Shown: piece by piece, positions 1 to 9,241 of the stretch
How positions within the stretch are numbered: position 1 is the stretch's first letter
Layout: each line of letters starts with the position of its first letter
Source of the DNA: Streptomyces sp. NBC_01439
Lineage (GTDB): Bacteria; Actinomycetota; Actinomycetes; Streptomycetales; Streptomycetaceae
Reading direction: 5' to 3'
Length of the DNA stretch: 64,000 bases
Assembly: GCF_036227605.1 (NCBI RefSeq)
Contig: NZ_CP109487.1
Location: 124,001-188,000, forward strand
The notes under the pieces: generated by a model
Seen by the model: the letters and a program-made list of their open reading frames with translations, nothing else
Told to the model about the DNA's origin: nothing
The model's database searches: none
Translations under genes and position numbers: made by a program

Positions 1-102
1 GCCGGTGTCGTCGTCCTCGTTGAGCAGCCGCGGCCGCAGGAATCGGTTCGCAGCCAGACCGGCGAGCAGGGCGGCGGCGGCGACGGCGATGACGAGCAGC
101 AC
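1..102 (-). CDS. N-terminus of a membrane protein, probably DUF4239 (partial)
   Basis: The gene runs off the left edge, leaving 34 residues. They form one hydrophobic segment (VLLVIAVAAAALLAGLAANR) followed by RPRLLNEDDDTG. This resembles the start of actinobacterial DUF4239 (bestrophin-like) membrane proteins, where an acidic, threonine/glycine-containing stretch follows the first helix. I chose the GTG at 102 because an AAAGG lies about ten bases upstream. The function of the family is not established. The assignment rests on a short stretch and is tentative. Confidence 0.4.
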   Translation of the reverse strand, partial: MLLVIAVAAAALLAGLAANRFLRPRLLNEDDDTG

Positions 103-842
103 GAACAGGCACCTTTCAGCAGGGCCAGGGGCCTCGGGCGACCCCGGCGTGCGCGCTGAGCACGTCGTCACCAGCAGCGCCTCGGAACGAGGGAATCGTT
201 CATTCGCCTTCTCACGGGGGAGGCTCGTTGGGCTGTGCGGCGGACGGTGCCCGCGCCACAGCATGGTCGGGTACCGCTCGCCCGTGGCGGAGAGGACGTT
301 CCCGCAGGTCGCACGGCGACTCCCGCACCCGCTATCCCGGGAACCGCACCCGGGGCCGGGCGACCGGCCCGGGCCTGGGGTCATGCGGACACAGGTGACC
401 GCGGGGACCGCCACGGCGCCGAGCAGCAGCGCCCACATGACCGGGCCGCGCAGCCCGGCCCATGGGCCGCCGTAGTGGTGGACGGTCCAGCCCGTGCGGT
501 CAGCGCGTGGAGGGTCGCTTCCACAACCAGCAACACCATCGGGGAGTGCGTGGCCGCGTGCGCCTTCCGATGCTCCAGCGCGCGGGCCCGGTCGCCGAGG
601 TCGAGGTCGAGGTCGCGGGGGACGTCCAGCCGTCGGTCGGCGACGGCCGCCCGCGGGTGCGCGGCGGCCGACAACCACGACCGTGCCGGGCCGCCAGGCG
701 CGCCTGATTCAGCGGTTGCTGACTACTCGCTGGAATCCGGCCTGCGGCAGGAGGCGCACGCCGCGACCCCGACCTTGCATCAGACGCTCCGGCAGGGATC
801 ATGTGTCATATTTCGGACACATCTCCCGACGGAAGGCATGTC
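103..842. other. No intact gene; possible decayed minus-strand ORF
   Basis: No convincing gene is present in 740 bases. On the minus strand near 370-674, two frames together read like a hydrophobic protein: one holds HSPMVLLVVEATLHALTARAG and the other WALLLGAVAVPAVTCV. This suggests a small membrane protein broken by a frameshift. I could not name a family. Confidence 0.3.
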
Positions 843-1571
843 ATGAAGTTCGCGGTCATGGGCGGTACCGGGCTGATCGGGTCGCAGGTCGTCACGAACC
901 TGAACGCCGCTGGGCACGAGGCGGTGCCGCACTCGCAGTCCACCGGAGTCGACGTCATCAGCGGCCAGGGACTGGACGACGCGGTGGCGGGAGCCGACGT
1001 CATCGTCAACCTGACGAACTCCCCGACCTTCGACGAAGCCTCCCTCTCCTTCTTCCGGACCTCCATGGACAACCTGCTGGCCGCGGGCGAGAAGGCCGAC
1101 GTGCGCCACTTCGTCATTCTCTCGATCGTCGGCGTGGACCAGGTGCCGGAGCTGGACTACTACCGGGCCAAGGCGCTCCAGGAGGACATCCTCACGGCCG
1201 GATCGATCCCCTACTCGATCGTGCGCGCGACACAGTTCATGGAGTTCGTCGACGCGATCCTGTCCTGGACCACCGACGGCGACACCGTCCGGCTGCCCGC
1301 CACGCCGATCCAGCCGATCGCCTCCAGGGACGTGGCTGCCTCGGTCGCAGAAGTCGCTGCGGGCGCCCCGCTGGGGGGCATTCGCAGCATCGCCGGACCC
1401 GAGGTCTTCTCCCTGGACGAGTTGGGCCGGTTCACCCTGTCCCACAAGTCCGACGGCCGCACCGTCGTCACCGACCCCACCGCCGGCATGTTCGCCGTCG
1501 TCAAGGGAGACGTCCTCACCGACAAGGACGCCCACCTCGCCCCCACCCGCTACGCCGACTGGCTCGCCTGA
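843..1571 (+). CDS. NmrA-like/atypical SDR NAD(P)-binding protein
   Basis: This 242-residue cytoplasmic protein opens with a Rossmann dinucleotide-binding motif (VMGGTGLIGSQV, residues 5-16). The sequence matches the NmrA/atypical short-chain dehydrogenase class, including the DYYRAKALQE segment, where the usual active-site Tyr-Lys region is modified, and the PYSIVRATQFMEF segment. Such proteins bind NAD(P)(H) and act as reductases, isomerases or redox sensors. The substrate cannot be told from sequence. An upstream in-frame extension exists, but I chose ATG 843 because GGAAGG sits about six bases before it and the glycine motif begins immediately after. The gene is followed directly by transposase debris and has no obvious partner. 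Confidence 0.85.
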   Translation: MKFAVMGGTGLIGSQVVTNLNAAGHEAVPHSQSTGVDVISGQGLDDAVAGADVIVNLTNSPTFDEASLSFFRTSMDNLLAAGEKADVRHFVILSIVGVDQVPELDYYRAKALQEDILTAGSIPYSIVRATQFMEFVDAILSWTTDGDTVRLPATPIQPIASRDVAASVAEVAAGAPLGGIRSIAGPEVFSLDELGRFTLSHKSDGRTVVTDPTAGMFAVVKGDVLTDKDAHLAPTRYADWLA

Positions 1572-1774
1572 ACCTTCCCCGAACTACGGGCGAGCACCTG
1601 TTTCCGGGTGGGCTACCTGAACGGTTCCGCCGCTGGTCGGCGGACGGGACCCGGGACCGGCTCCTGACCCACCTCAACAAGGGCTACTCGTCCCGCAAGA
1701 TCCACACCTACCTACGGAAACGCGGCACCGCCTGCACCATCCAACGGCTCGACATCGTAACGGCGCGGCCCTGA
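1572..1774 (+). pseudogene. IS5-family transposase remnant with internal deletion
   Basis: The frame reads ERFRRWSADGTRDRLLTHL and then directly KGYSSRKIHTYLRKRGTACTI. In IS5-type transposases the first piece belongs to the N-terminal region and the second to the DDE catalytic domain (DKGYSS...). The roughly 100 residues normally between them are missing. No start or terminal repeats are visible. It is a dead internal-deletion derivative immediately downstream of the NmrA-like gene. Confidence 0.7.
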
Positions 1775-1834
1775 CGTCGAGGACCGCGCCGCTTGATCGC
1801 TTCCTGGACCCGGTGACCGGTCGGTTGGAGGTTC

Positions 1835-2386
1835 TCAGCTCTGCTTGATCGCGGAGATGTCGAATTCCAGAACGACCTTGTCGCCGACCAGGACGCCGCC
1901 GCCTTCCAGGGCTGCGTTCCAGGTGATGCCGAACTCCTTGCGGGAGACGGTCACCGAGCCTTCCAGGCCGACCCTCAGGTTGCCGTAGGGGTCGACGGCG
2001 TTGCCGGTGTACTCGAAGTCGATGGTGACCGGCTTGGTGGTGTCCTTGATCGTGAGGTCGCCGGTGACCCGGTAGTCGGTGTCGGACTTCACCTCGACCT
2101 TGGTGGTGCGGAAGGCGATTTCGGGGAAGTTCGGCGCGTCCAGGAAGTCGTTGGTGCGCAGGTGCTGGTCGCGCTGCTCGACGCCGGTATCGATGCTCTC
2201 GGTCTTGATCATCACCTCGCCGGTGGACTTGGCCGGGTCGCCGCCGTCCAGGTGCGCGGCGCCTTCGAACTGGTGGAAGGCACCGCGCACCTTCGTGACC
2301 ATGGCGTGGCGTGCGACGAACCCGATGCGGGTGTGTGCCGGGTCGAGGACGTAGTCCCCCGTGAGCTCGGGGAGCGGGACGGTCAT
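1835..2386 (-). CDS. YceI family protein
   Basis: The 183-residue product matches the YceI-like lipocalin-fold family over its full length. It starts with GDYVLDPAHTRIGFVARH, has the DxGVEQRDQHLRTNDFLDA segment, and ends with the usual LEFDISAIK. Family members bind isoprenoid-type lipids in a beta barrel; some are periplasmic. This one has no signal peptide, so it is probably cytoplasmic, as is common for actinobacterial copies. A strong GGAGGT lies about eight bases before ATG 2386. The gene stands alone between pseudogenes. The physiological role is unknown. Confidence 0.93.
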   Translation of the reverse strand: MTVPLPELTGDYVLDPAHTRIGFVARHAMVTKVRGAFHQFEGAAHLDGGDPAKSTGEVMIKTESIDTGVEQRDQHLRTNDFLDAPNFPEIAFRTTKVEVKSDTDYRVTGDLTIKDTTKPVTIDFEYTGNAVDPYGNLRVGLEGSVTVSRKEFGITWNAALEGGGVLVGDKVVLEFDISAIKQS

Positions 2387-2406
2387 GAGCAGCTACCTCC
2401 GTAGGA

Positions 2407-2759
2407 TCACGACCCGACGACGGCCCGCCCGGATCGCTCCCGATTCACGCTAAGGGGCCAGGCGCTCCCGACCTCGCCGAACGCGCGCAGTTGCAGCGGA
2501 TTACACCCTGACCGATGGCCCTGGATCGCAGCCTCGCCGCGACCGGCCTCGTTCTCGGTCCACGAGCGATGCCTGTTCGAAAACTGCATTCGAAGGGGAG
2601 CCCGCTAGCCTTGCCGACTGACCTCCAGCGTCGGATTGGGATCGAACCTGTTCGTGTTTTCCCAGTTCACCGGATGCGCGGGGGGCCCGATCCTGTGCTT
2701 GGAGATCGTCTTGCTTGGTCTGCCGTGCCGTCCGACAAATGCCTTGTGTTTGTCGTGGC
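2407..2759. other. Intergenic, no gene seen
   Basis: This stretch separates yceI from the decayed SMI1/KNR4 gene. A minus-strand reading frame continues from that pseudogene into this region but has low-complexity, unconserved-looking sequence. I see no promoter or RNA gene. Confidence 0.4.
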
Positions 2760-3205
2760 GGGCAGAGATACATGCCGCGGCCTGGCCCGAACCATGGCTC
2801 CGGACGTTCTTCGGGAGTTATAGGTGGCCTGCGCAGCCGTACCGGACCGGGGTAGAAGGCAGAGCTGTTGGGGCCAGCCATGTCTTCGCCGATGAGGTAG
2901 CGGTAGAGCCGTTCGGCGAAGCTCATGTCGTTCCTCGCCCAGCCGCCCCCGCCGTCGTCGATCAGGAGCCACGGGGCGCTGCCGTCCGCCTCGACGAGGA
3001 AGAGGGATTCGCCCCGGTCCGTACTCGCGATCGGCCACAGCCCGTCGCGGGTGCCGAAGCTCAATTCTGCGCGCCCACGCAGCAGGCGCGGGCCTCGTCC
3101 GGATCGAGGCCCTCCCAGGGCACCTCAGAGCAGGCGCGGGCCGTTTCTCGTATCCATTGCCCAAGGTTCCATCCGCTGGAGCTTCCGTCCCTCGTGCCCC
3201 GTTAG
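2760..3205 (-). pseudogene. SMI1/KNR4 (SUKH) family protein, truncated and frameshifted
   Basis: Two minus-strand frames join to give one recognisable protein. The upstream frame reads GWNLGQWIRETARACSEVPW and continues to DPDEARACCVGAQN, then stops near 3063. The other frame continues SFGTRDGLWPIASTDRGESL and WLLIDDGGGGWARNDMSF. These are typical of actinobacterial SMI1/KNR4 (SUKH) proteins, which often act as immunity proteins to secreted nuclease or deaminase toxins. An in-frame stop (near 3211) directly precedes the readable part, so the N-terminal half is missing as well. The likely original end, EPWFGPGRGM, is near 2760. No toxin partner is nearby. Confidence 0.65.
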
Positions 3206-3310
3206 CCTCCGGGCCCTGACCGGTGGTGCCATCCCGCCCCCCTGCTGGTTGGAAGTAGTCGCTTCCAACCAGCGCAACGAGCAAACCGGCAAACCCATGC
3301 GGTCAGAGCA

Positions 3311-3859
3311 CTAGCCGACGGTGTCGTCGCAGACGGGCTTCGGTGGGGCCTTCCCGATCACGCTCCGCCAGTAGTCGGCCTCCCCGGCCGCACCGCGGTG
3401 TGCGGGCTGGATCAGGGTTGCGAACGTCGTCGTCCCCGGCCTGGCCTCCAGGTCGCCGGGGCCGATGGCGACCACGTAACGCTCCCCCGGCTTCATCATC
3501 ACCTCTCGGTTGGAGGTGCCTACCTTGAAGGAGCCGGGTGTCCCGCCGGGTTCCACCCGCTGGGACACCCCGATGCTCGGGGCGAACTTCCCCTTCATCG
3601 TCTCCACGATCCGTACCGGCGTCGTGACGAGGTCGGGGTTCTCGGCGCCGACGGCCTGCGGATCGTGCGCGGCCCCGCCGACGGCCTCCACCACGGCGAT
3701 GCCCTGGGCGCTGGTCGCAACCTCAACATCCGTGCCGCCGGACGGGGTCCCGCACAGGCTCTCCGTGTGCGAGGTGCCGCTGCTCTCCCAGACGTACCAA
3801 GCGCCGCCCAGGAGCACGGCGGCCGCGGTCCCGGCCAGTGCCCACGTCCTCACGTTCAT
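3311..3859 (-). CDS. Membrane-anchored or exported hypothetical protein
   Basis: The 182-residue protein starts with a short positive N-terminus and one hydrophobic segment (WALAGTAAAVLLGGAWYVW, residues 5-23), consistent with a signal anchor. The rest is soluble and probably extracytoplasmic, with VRIVETMKGKF and GERYVVAIGPGD segments that look beta-rich. I recognise no named domain. The open frame extends 38 codons further upstream, but I chose ATG 3859 because the hydrophobic segment follows at once and a purine-rich GGACGG precedes it. Two cysteines, in LCGTP and PVCDD, could form a disulfide. Function unknown. Confidence 0.65.
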   Translation of the reverse strand: MNVRTWALAGTAAAVLLGGAWYVWESSGTSHTESLCGTPSGGTDVEVATSAQGIAVVEAVGGAAHDPQAVGAENPDLVTTPVRIVETMKGKFAPSIGVSQRVEPGGTPGSFKVGTSNREVMMKPGERYVVAIGPGDLEARPGTTTFATLIQPAHRGAAGEADYWRSVIGKAPPKPVCDDTVG

Positions 3860-4227
3860 GATCCGTCCTGCTGCTGTTGCGGCGAAGGGGGCCTGGGAGA
3901 TCTCCTCACTGTCGGAGACCCGTGTGTAACCAACGTCCGGCAGATTCCTACCTAGCCAAGGGCTGTCCCGCAATCCCCGGCGGGCGCGCGGCGGACTACG
4001 GGAGAGCCCTTAGCGGGGGGCCGGTACCGGGTTGCGCGCTCGACAAAGGTCGCCTCACGGTGTTGCGGCGGACGCGCCGACTCGCGCAGCGCGGCGCCCG
4101 GATCGGTCGGCTACGGGGCGTGCGGTCGGTCAGCGGTGGTGATCCGGCGTCGACGACCTCGCCCCGGTCGGCCCCGCCCGACGGTCCGGCGCACCGACCG
4201 CACTGGACCAGCCCTTAGGGTTTACCC

Positions 4228-5502
4228 ATGAGCTTGACAGCAGGTCACGAGGGAGGAGCCCTGCCCGGTCCGATGGCATCGGCGCAGGGTTGGCAGGCGC
4301 CGAGCGCGGTCGAGCGGGGGCTGTACGAGGCGAAGGCGCGCGGCGACTGGCCCGCGTACTACGACCTCGTCGCACGGGCCGACCTGTACATGATGCAGTC
4401 GCGGGCGTACGTCGACGCGAACGCGGGCAACACCCGCTTCCACCCCTACTGGAACCCTCAGACCCAGAGCATATGCCTGGCCGTCTACACCGGCGGCATG
4501 CTCCCGCCGCCCGTCGCCGACCCGGTCTACAACTGCTACGACCTGGGCTGGTTCGCGGAAGTGTGGAACCAGAACGACCCGCCCTACCTCGTCGTCAACC
4601 CCGGCAGCCCCTGCGAGGGCGTCCTGCCGGCCGGGCCGGAGGGCCGCGCCCTGTGGCAGCGTCACTCCGCCCCGGTCGAACGGCCGGGGCTGGCCCGAGA
4701 CGTCGTCCACACCCTGGAGGTGGGCGGCCCCCGCAGCGGCTCCGTCGCCTTCGGTCTCGCGGCCGGAGCGCACATCAACGTGCACAACGGGCGCTACTGG
4801 AACTCGATGGCCTACCACGGCTGCGGCTACCGCGACGAAAAGCGCACTCTGGAACGCTGGTGGGGCGTCACCACCCGCGGAGACTGGCAGGACACGCAGG
4901 AACAGCTGCTGCAAGCCGGGATGGTCAGCCAGGTCTGGGAGTCCGTCCTGCAACTTCGCCGCGCCATGGCCCTGGACTTCGCGGGCCCCGTCGACGTCGA
5001 ACACTGGCGCCAGGCCGCGGAAAACGTGGTGCGTCGGCGCGCCGAGGCCGCCGCCGCACCCCGCCTGACCGCGGACGGCGTCACCCCGGGCCGCACCGTC
5101 ACCACCGCTGAGTTGGAGGGCCAGGTGACCGGCCGTCAGCGGCTGATCGGCCGCATCGCCCGCTACGAGGCGCGGTTCCGCGCCGACGGCCTGCTGCCCG
5201 AGGGCGGCTTCGTCCGGAGCGTCGAGGCCTGGGACTACGGCCGGGCCTCCGGCATGGCGCGCTGGGGACTCGCCGCGCGCCTGTGCTCCCTACAGGAGGC
5301 GGAGGCGGCCGTGGTCCGGGCTGGCCGTCTCGCCCAGCTCAACTACCGCTCGTGGGAGGACTTCTCGGCCGCCTACATCCTGGGCCGCTGCCTCCACTTC
5401 GACGAGGAGGAGTTCGGCGAGTGGTACGAGACGGTCCTCGCGACCCACCGTGTCCTGACCACGGACCCGGCCAGCCCGTGGCGCACGCTTGACTGGACCT
5501 GA
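4228..5502 (+). CDS. DUF1266 domain-containing protein
   Basis: This 424-residue soluble protein has a C-terminal DUF1266-like region (about residues 210-420). Conserved-looking features are the ...VEAWDYGRASGMARWGLAA segment and ...RSWEDFSAAYILGRCLHFDEEE. The N-terminal half (QAPSAVERGLYEAKARGDWPAY) is commonly found with this domain in streptomycetes. The family has no established biochemical function. No signal peptide is seen. ATG 4228 was kept as the start, but M16 (4273), after a GGGAGG sequence, is a reasonable alternative. The neighbouring genes do not suggest a pathway. Confidence 0.8.
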   Translation: MSLTAGHEGGALPGPMASAQGWQAPSAVERGLYEAKARGDWPAYYDLVARADLYMMQSRAYVDANAGNTRFHPYWNPQTQSICLAVYTGGMLPPPVADPVYNCYDLGWFAEVWNQNDPPYLVVNPGSPCEGVLPAGPEGRALWQRHSAPVERPGLARDVVHTLEVGGPRSGSVAFGLAAGAHINVHNGRYWNSMAYHGCGYRDEKRTLERWWGVTTRGDWQDTQEQLLQAGMVSQVWESVLQLRRAMALDFAGPVDVEHWRQAAENVVRRRAEAAAAPRLTADGVTPGRTVTTAELEGQVTGRQRLIGRIARYEARFRADGLLPEGGFVRSVEAWDYGRASGMARWGLAARLCSLQEAEAAVVRAGRLAQLNYRSWEDFSAAYILGRCLHFDEEEFGEWYETVLATHRVLTTDPASPWRTLDWT

Positions 5503-5954
5503 GGATCAGGCTTCAGCACCGCAGTTCGGCGCCGGCGGATGCCTCGTCACGCCTCTGCCGTCGACGCCCGCCTCGCGGGCGACCGTGACCGGTTGCGGTG
5601 ATCGACCACGGCGGCGTACGGATCACGCAGTGCGGGGGTAGGGGTGGCCCACGGTCTTGCCCGTGCCGTCGACCGGGAGAGCACGTGGCGGTCTCCGTGG
5701 AATGGCTGGAGGAAACTGCTGGGCGAGCCGGCCTGTCGGGGGCTGGGCACCCGCAGGGCGCTGGGGGCGGTCGAAGTACGCGGCGCGACCGGCCTGATCC
5801 TGCCTCCGCTGGCCTTGGAGCCGTTCGCGACCGAAGCCGTCTGAGGGCCGTCCCCGGGGTGGGCGCACCGCCTGACGGCCCGTGAGGGGCGTCGCAGGGG
5901 CGGGACCCGGCGGGTCCGGCCCCTGCGGGCCGTGTGTGGGGCGTCTGTGGGACG
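5503..5954. other. Intergenic, no supported gene
   Basis: 450 bases between convergent genes. A plus-strand frame ends in VEVRGATGLILPPLALEPFATEAV, which looks protein-like, but its upstream part changes frame and matches nothing I recognise. It may be a decayed gene end. Confidence 0.35.
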
Positions 5955-6308
5955 TCAGTTCTTGACGGGCTCCATGCAGAGGACGAACTTGTCCGTCTCG
6001 AGCTGCTGCGCGAGGGCTGCGTCGGCTACGCCGTTGCGCTTGTCGAGGTCGAAGGTGTTGTCGACGACCTTGACGACCTTGCAGAGGTCGGCCACCTTCT
6101 CGGTGCAGCCCTTGCTTTCGACCTTGGGTGCGTTCTCCGGGCCGGTGACGACGACGCAGTCGCCGGCCTCCGCGTGCACCGGGGCCTCGCCCGGGTCAGG
6201 AGCGGCGGGCTGCTCGGGGGGCTGCGGCGCGGGAGGCGTGGCCGTGGAGGGTTCCTTGGGGACGTGTACATGATCGAACGCGCGTACGTCATCGGCTCCT
6301 GAAACCAC
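5955..6308 (-). CDS. Hypothetical protein resembling the C-terminal domain of LppU-type secreted proteins
   Basis: The 117-residue frame has a proline/alanine-rich linker (residues 17-42), followed by a small cysteine-containing domain, GDCVVVTGPENAPKVESKGC...DLCKVVKVVD...FVLCMEP, with four cysteines. A GDCV...C...C...C layout like this occurs in the C-terminal domain of LppU/SCO3897-type exported proteins of streptomycetes, which are normally preceded by a transmembrane anchor. No anchor is present here and the best start is a GTG (6308) with a weak ribosome-binding site, so the N-terminus may have been lost. Function unknown. Confidence 0.5.
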   Translation of the reverse strand: MVSGADDVRAFDHVHVPKEPSTATPPAPQPPEQPAAPDPGEAPVHAEAGDCVVVTGPENAPKVESKGCTEKVADLCKVVKVVDNTFDLDKRNGVADAALAQQLETDKFVLCMEPVKN

Positions 6309-6433
6309 AGAAGGGACTCTTCCCTTCCGCTTTCCAATTAGACTCGGAGTCGTGATCCTGTCGACTCGTCAGGGCCGCTCCGCCGGATCCCGGCCTACAG
6401 ACGCCCCCCGGGCCGGCCTGCAGTCGAGCCCCG

Positions 6434-6458
6434 GGCCCCGAGGCCGACCGTCGGGGCC
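6434..6458 (-). terminator. Hairpin downstream of the transglutaminase gene
   Basis: GGCCCCGA and TCGGGGCC form an 8-bp perfect stem around a 9-base loop. It lies about 80 bases past the transglutaminase stop codon. There is no clear U-run, as is common in high-GC actinobacteria, so terminator function is inferred. Confidence 0.45.
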
Positions 6459-6540
6459 TCCTACCGGGCGTGGCCGAGGAGCGGCCCCCGCGCCGTTCAG
6501 CGGTGGTTGCGCAGAATCGCGCTCGTGAGGGGGCGAGTCG

Positions 6541-7794
6541 TTACGGCCAGCCCTGCTTCACCTTGGCGGGTGCGGTGTTCCAGCTCTTGGGTATGAAGGT
6601 GATGACGTAGGTTCCGCGGTCGAAGTCCGTGTATCCGGAGGACCAGCTGCGGAACTTGCTCTCGTATACCTGCATGGGCCCCATACCGCCTTCCGGCGAG
6701 TGGTAGTGGTTGGCGTGGGTCCATATCGTGCTGTCAGGGTTTGTTTCTTTTTGGTCCCCGAACCAGCCGTAGTCGAAGTTGACATAGCTTTCGCCGGGTT
6801 TGGCAGGACTGCGTGAGGTGTTCCGGTCCTTCGACATGTCGACGAGGCCTGTGTTCTGGTTGGGGCGGAAGGCGTCGGGGTCCCCGTACTTCTGCTTGTC
6901 GGAGGTACTCCGGGGGTCCTGCCCGCTCCAGAAGTGCTTCGAGTAGATGACCGCCTTCATCTTGGACGGATCGTGGTTGCCCCCGTTCCTGTCCTTGAAG
7001 GACGGGGTGTTCCTCAGGGCCGAGTAGAAGTTCGAACGGCTGTCTTCGGCGGCGAGGGCGTCGCCGTTCTTCGCGAGCTCCGCCTTGAGGCTGCTCAGGT
7101 AGGCACTCTCGTCATGGGCGCTTTCCAGGGCCTTGTTCATGACGGATGCCACATCTCGGGCCCGGTTGAATCCCTTTGTCTCGTCAAAGCTTTGCTTGGC
7201 GATGCGCCCCTCGAACTCCGCCCGTGTCTCACCCGGCCGGGGACTGGTGTTCTCCAGAGCGTTCCGGTGCTTCTCCTCGTCGAATGACGCAAAGGCCAGT
7301 TTGTTCGTCGGATAGGGCCCTGAATTGACCCAGGTGACGCCGACGCACCCGTAGGACAGCTGCTCCCGCTGCTGTTCGGTCATCTGCTGCACTCGTCCGT
7401 CGCGGTGGCTGTAGACCTGCTGCCACTTGCGTATGTAGTTGCTGATCCCGGTAGTGGCCCTGTCTCCACGGGCCCGGTACGCGTCGGGCATGCGGTCCAG
7501 CGGCTCGGCGGGCGGCGTCACCCTGTCGCCGGCCGCGGCGGAGGCCCTGAGGGACTCGGTGGCGCTCGGCAGGTCCCTGCCGGAGGTCTCGCCCGGCAGG
7601 CCCAAGTCCAGGGCTTCTTCGTTCAGCGCGTTGATGAGCCTGACGTCATCCGCTGTCAGGCCGTTGCTGTCGGCATAGGAACCCTTCCCGTCGCCGGTAC
7701 CGCCGGCTGCCTGACCTACGGAAGGCGTGAGACCGGCGGTGCACAGCACGATGCCCACCGTGGTGAGGGCGAGGAACCCTGAACGTTTGTACAT
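6541..7794 (-). CDS. Protein-glutamine gamma-glutamyltransferase (microbial transglutaminase), secreted zymogen
   Basis: The 417-residue preproprotein matches Streptomyces mobaraensis transglutaminase along its length. A signal peptide (about 1-30, ending GQAA) is followed by a pro-region containing the helical SYADSNGLTADDVRLINALN segment. The mature enzyme begins near residue 87-90 (DRVTPPAEPLDRMPD). The catalytic triad is intact: Cys150 in LSYGCVGVTW, Asp341 in VNFDYGWFG and His360 in WTHANHYH. These correspond to Cys64, Asp255 and His274 of the mature mobaraensis enzyme. It ends in the conserved KSWNTAPAKVKQGWP. The calcium-independent enzyme crosslinks Gln to Lys side chains outside the cell after proteolytic removal of the pro-region. 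AAAGGAA precedes ATG 7794, and the upstream DNA is unusually AT-rich for the window. No protease or inhibitor gene is adjacent. Confidence 0.97.
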   Translation of the reverse strand: MYKRSGFLALTTVGIVLCTAGLTPSVGQAAGGTGDGKGSYADSNGLTADDVRLINALNEEALDLGLPGETSGRDLPSATESLRASAAAGDRVTPPAEPLDRMPDAYRARGDRATTGISNYIRKWQQVYSHRDGRVQQMTEQQREQLSYGCVGVTWVNSGPYPTNKLAFASFDEEKHRNALENTSPRPGETRAEFEGRIAKQSFDETKGFNRARDVASVMNKALESAHDESAYLSSLKAELAKNGDALAAEDSRSNFYSALRNTPSFKDRNGGNHDPSKMKAVIYSKHFWSGQDPRSTSDKQKYGDPDAFRPNQNTGLVDMSKDRNTSRSPAKPGESYVNFDYGWFGDQKETNPDSTIWTHANHYHSPEGGMGPMQVYESKFRSWSSGYTDFDRGTYVITFIPKSWNTAPAKVKQGWP

Positions 7795-9241
7795 GAAAGC
7801 CTGGAATTCCTTTCATTGAAAGTGACATGAGAGAGCGCGAAGCGTCTGCGCGGCGGCAGAAAAGAGCTGCCGATGCCGAAACGCTCCCGGCTCCCGCTTT
7901 GCCTCGATGAGTCTGGGAGCGGCAAGAGACCGGAACCGGTCGGGATTTCAGGGCTCTTGCTCCGGTTCCCGAATGAATAGTCAGGTCGTGCGAGAAGTGA
8001 TCATGTCTCGGCAGCCGATTCCTCGACAACACTGCGGCTCCACATTCGGCCAGCAGGCCAATGGGGTGGTATTCGGTCATGCGGACCGGGCCTGCCCTGC
8101 GCCGGTACATACAGCGGCAGCCTTCCCCTGACCCCTGCCGCACCATCCGCGGCGCGACCGGAGTCCGCCGCCTCCAAAGCCCCGCGGAACGGCCTGTGGC
8201 GGCACTGTCAACCGCGCCGGGGAATGTCGGGCGCCGGCGGCGATACGGGCGCGGACGCTCCGGCCGAAGCGTGCGGAACTCCGGAATGACGCGACTCTGC
8301 CCGCCGGGAGGACCGCAAGGTCTTCGCCACTCCCCCTTGCGAACCTCGGTCGGCTCACTGCCGGCCGAGCCCCGGCATGAGCCGTCGTCTTCCGTAGAAC
8401 GGCTGGTAAAGCCCTCTTCGTAGCGAGTTCTCGGCGAGGCCGCCGGTGGCGGCAGCGTGCGCGGTGTCCTAGGAAGACGGTGTGAGCTTCTGTGTGAGGG
8501 GTCAGCCGATGCGGACGGTGATCTCGGGGAGGGGGATGTCGGAAAGGTTCAGCTGCAGCCCGGTCCGGGTCGGGGAGGTCTGCGCGTCGGTCAGAGCGGA
8601 GCCGGTGGACGGCACCCGGGACTTGCCGCGCGTGCTCACCAGCGAGTACCGGCCCTGGCGCTTGCAGCTACGGGGAGGAGGCATCGGGGCGGTCGCCCCT
8701 CGGGTTCGGGTTCAACGTCCAGCCCTGGCGCTGCAGGTCCGCGCAGACCGCGTCCCTCTCCCACTGCGCGGCACTCTTCTCGCGGGCAGCCATCCAGCCG
8801 GCCCTCTTCGAGTCGGCGCCAGCCGCGACGCTCGGGCGGCCCTGCGCCGGCCGGTTCAAAGCCGCCGCGCCGACCGCGGACCGGATCACCTCGTCCCCGG
8901 CGTCACCTCCGCCTACCGGAGCAGCCCCACCCCCTTCACTCCCGACCGAGACACCCTCTACCGACGCTGGCCAGCCGTGGGAACCTCGCGCAGGAGCACC
9001 GGAAGTGGTTCCGCGACTTCGACCAGCGACTCGATGCCCGCAGCGCCCTGGGCCTGCCCACGACGGCCCACGTCTACGAACACGCCGTCCGCGGCGCCTG
9101 CACGCACGTTCACCGCACACCGCCCGCCCGACCAGGCCCTCCTCGATCGTCTGCTCCCCCACGGCCTCGTCTCGTGGACCGGGCGGAGTCCGGAGGCCGA
9201 TATCCCGCTGAAGGCAGCCGCGCAGGCAGCCCGCTGACGCA
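7795..9241. other. Gene-poor stretch with unrecognisable remnants
   Basis: The first 150 bases are the leader and promoter region of the transglutaminase gene. From about 8480 to 9240 several frames on both strands look partly coding: plus-strand WFRDFDQRLDARSALGLPTT near 9010-9070, and minus-strand WERDAVCADLQRQGWTLNPN near 8700-8760. None can be joined into a known protein. It is most likely decayed coding DNA. Confidence 0.4.

Noticed and set aside
494..1774. Single long plus-strand gene covering the NmrA-like region
   Set aside because: It is an arginine-rich shadow frame of the true gene at 843-1571; only its last 60 residues are meaningful, as a transposase remnant.
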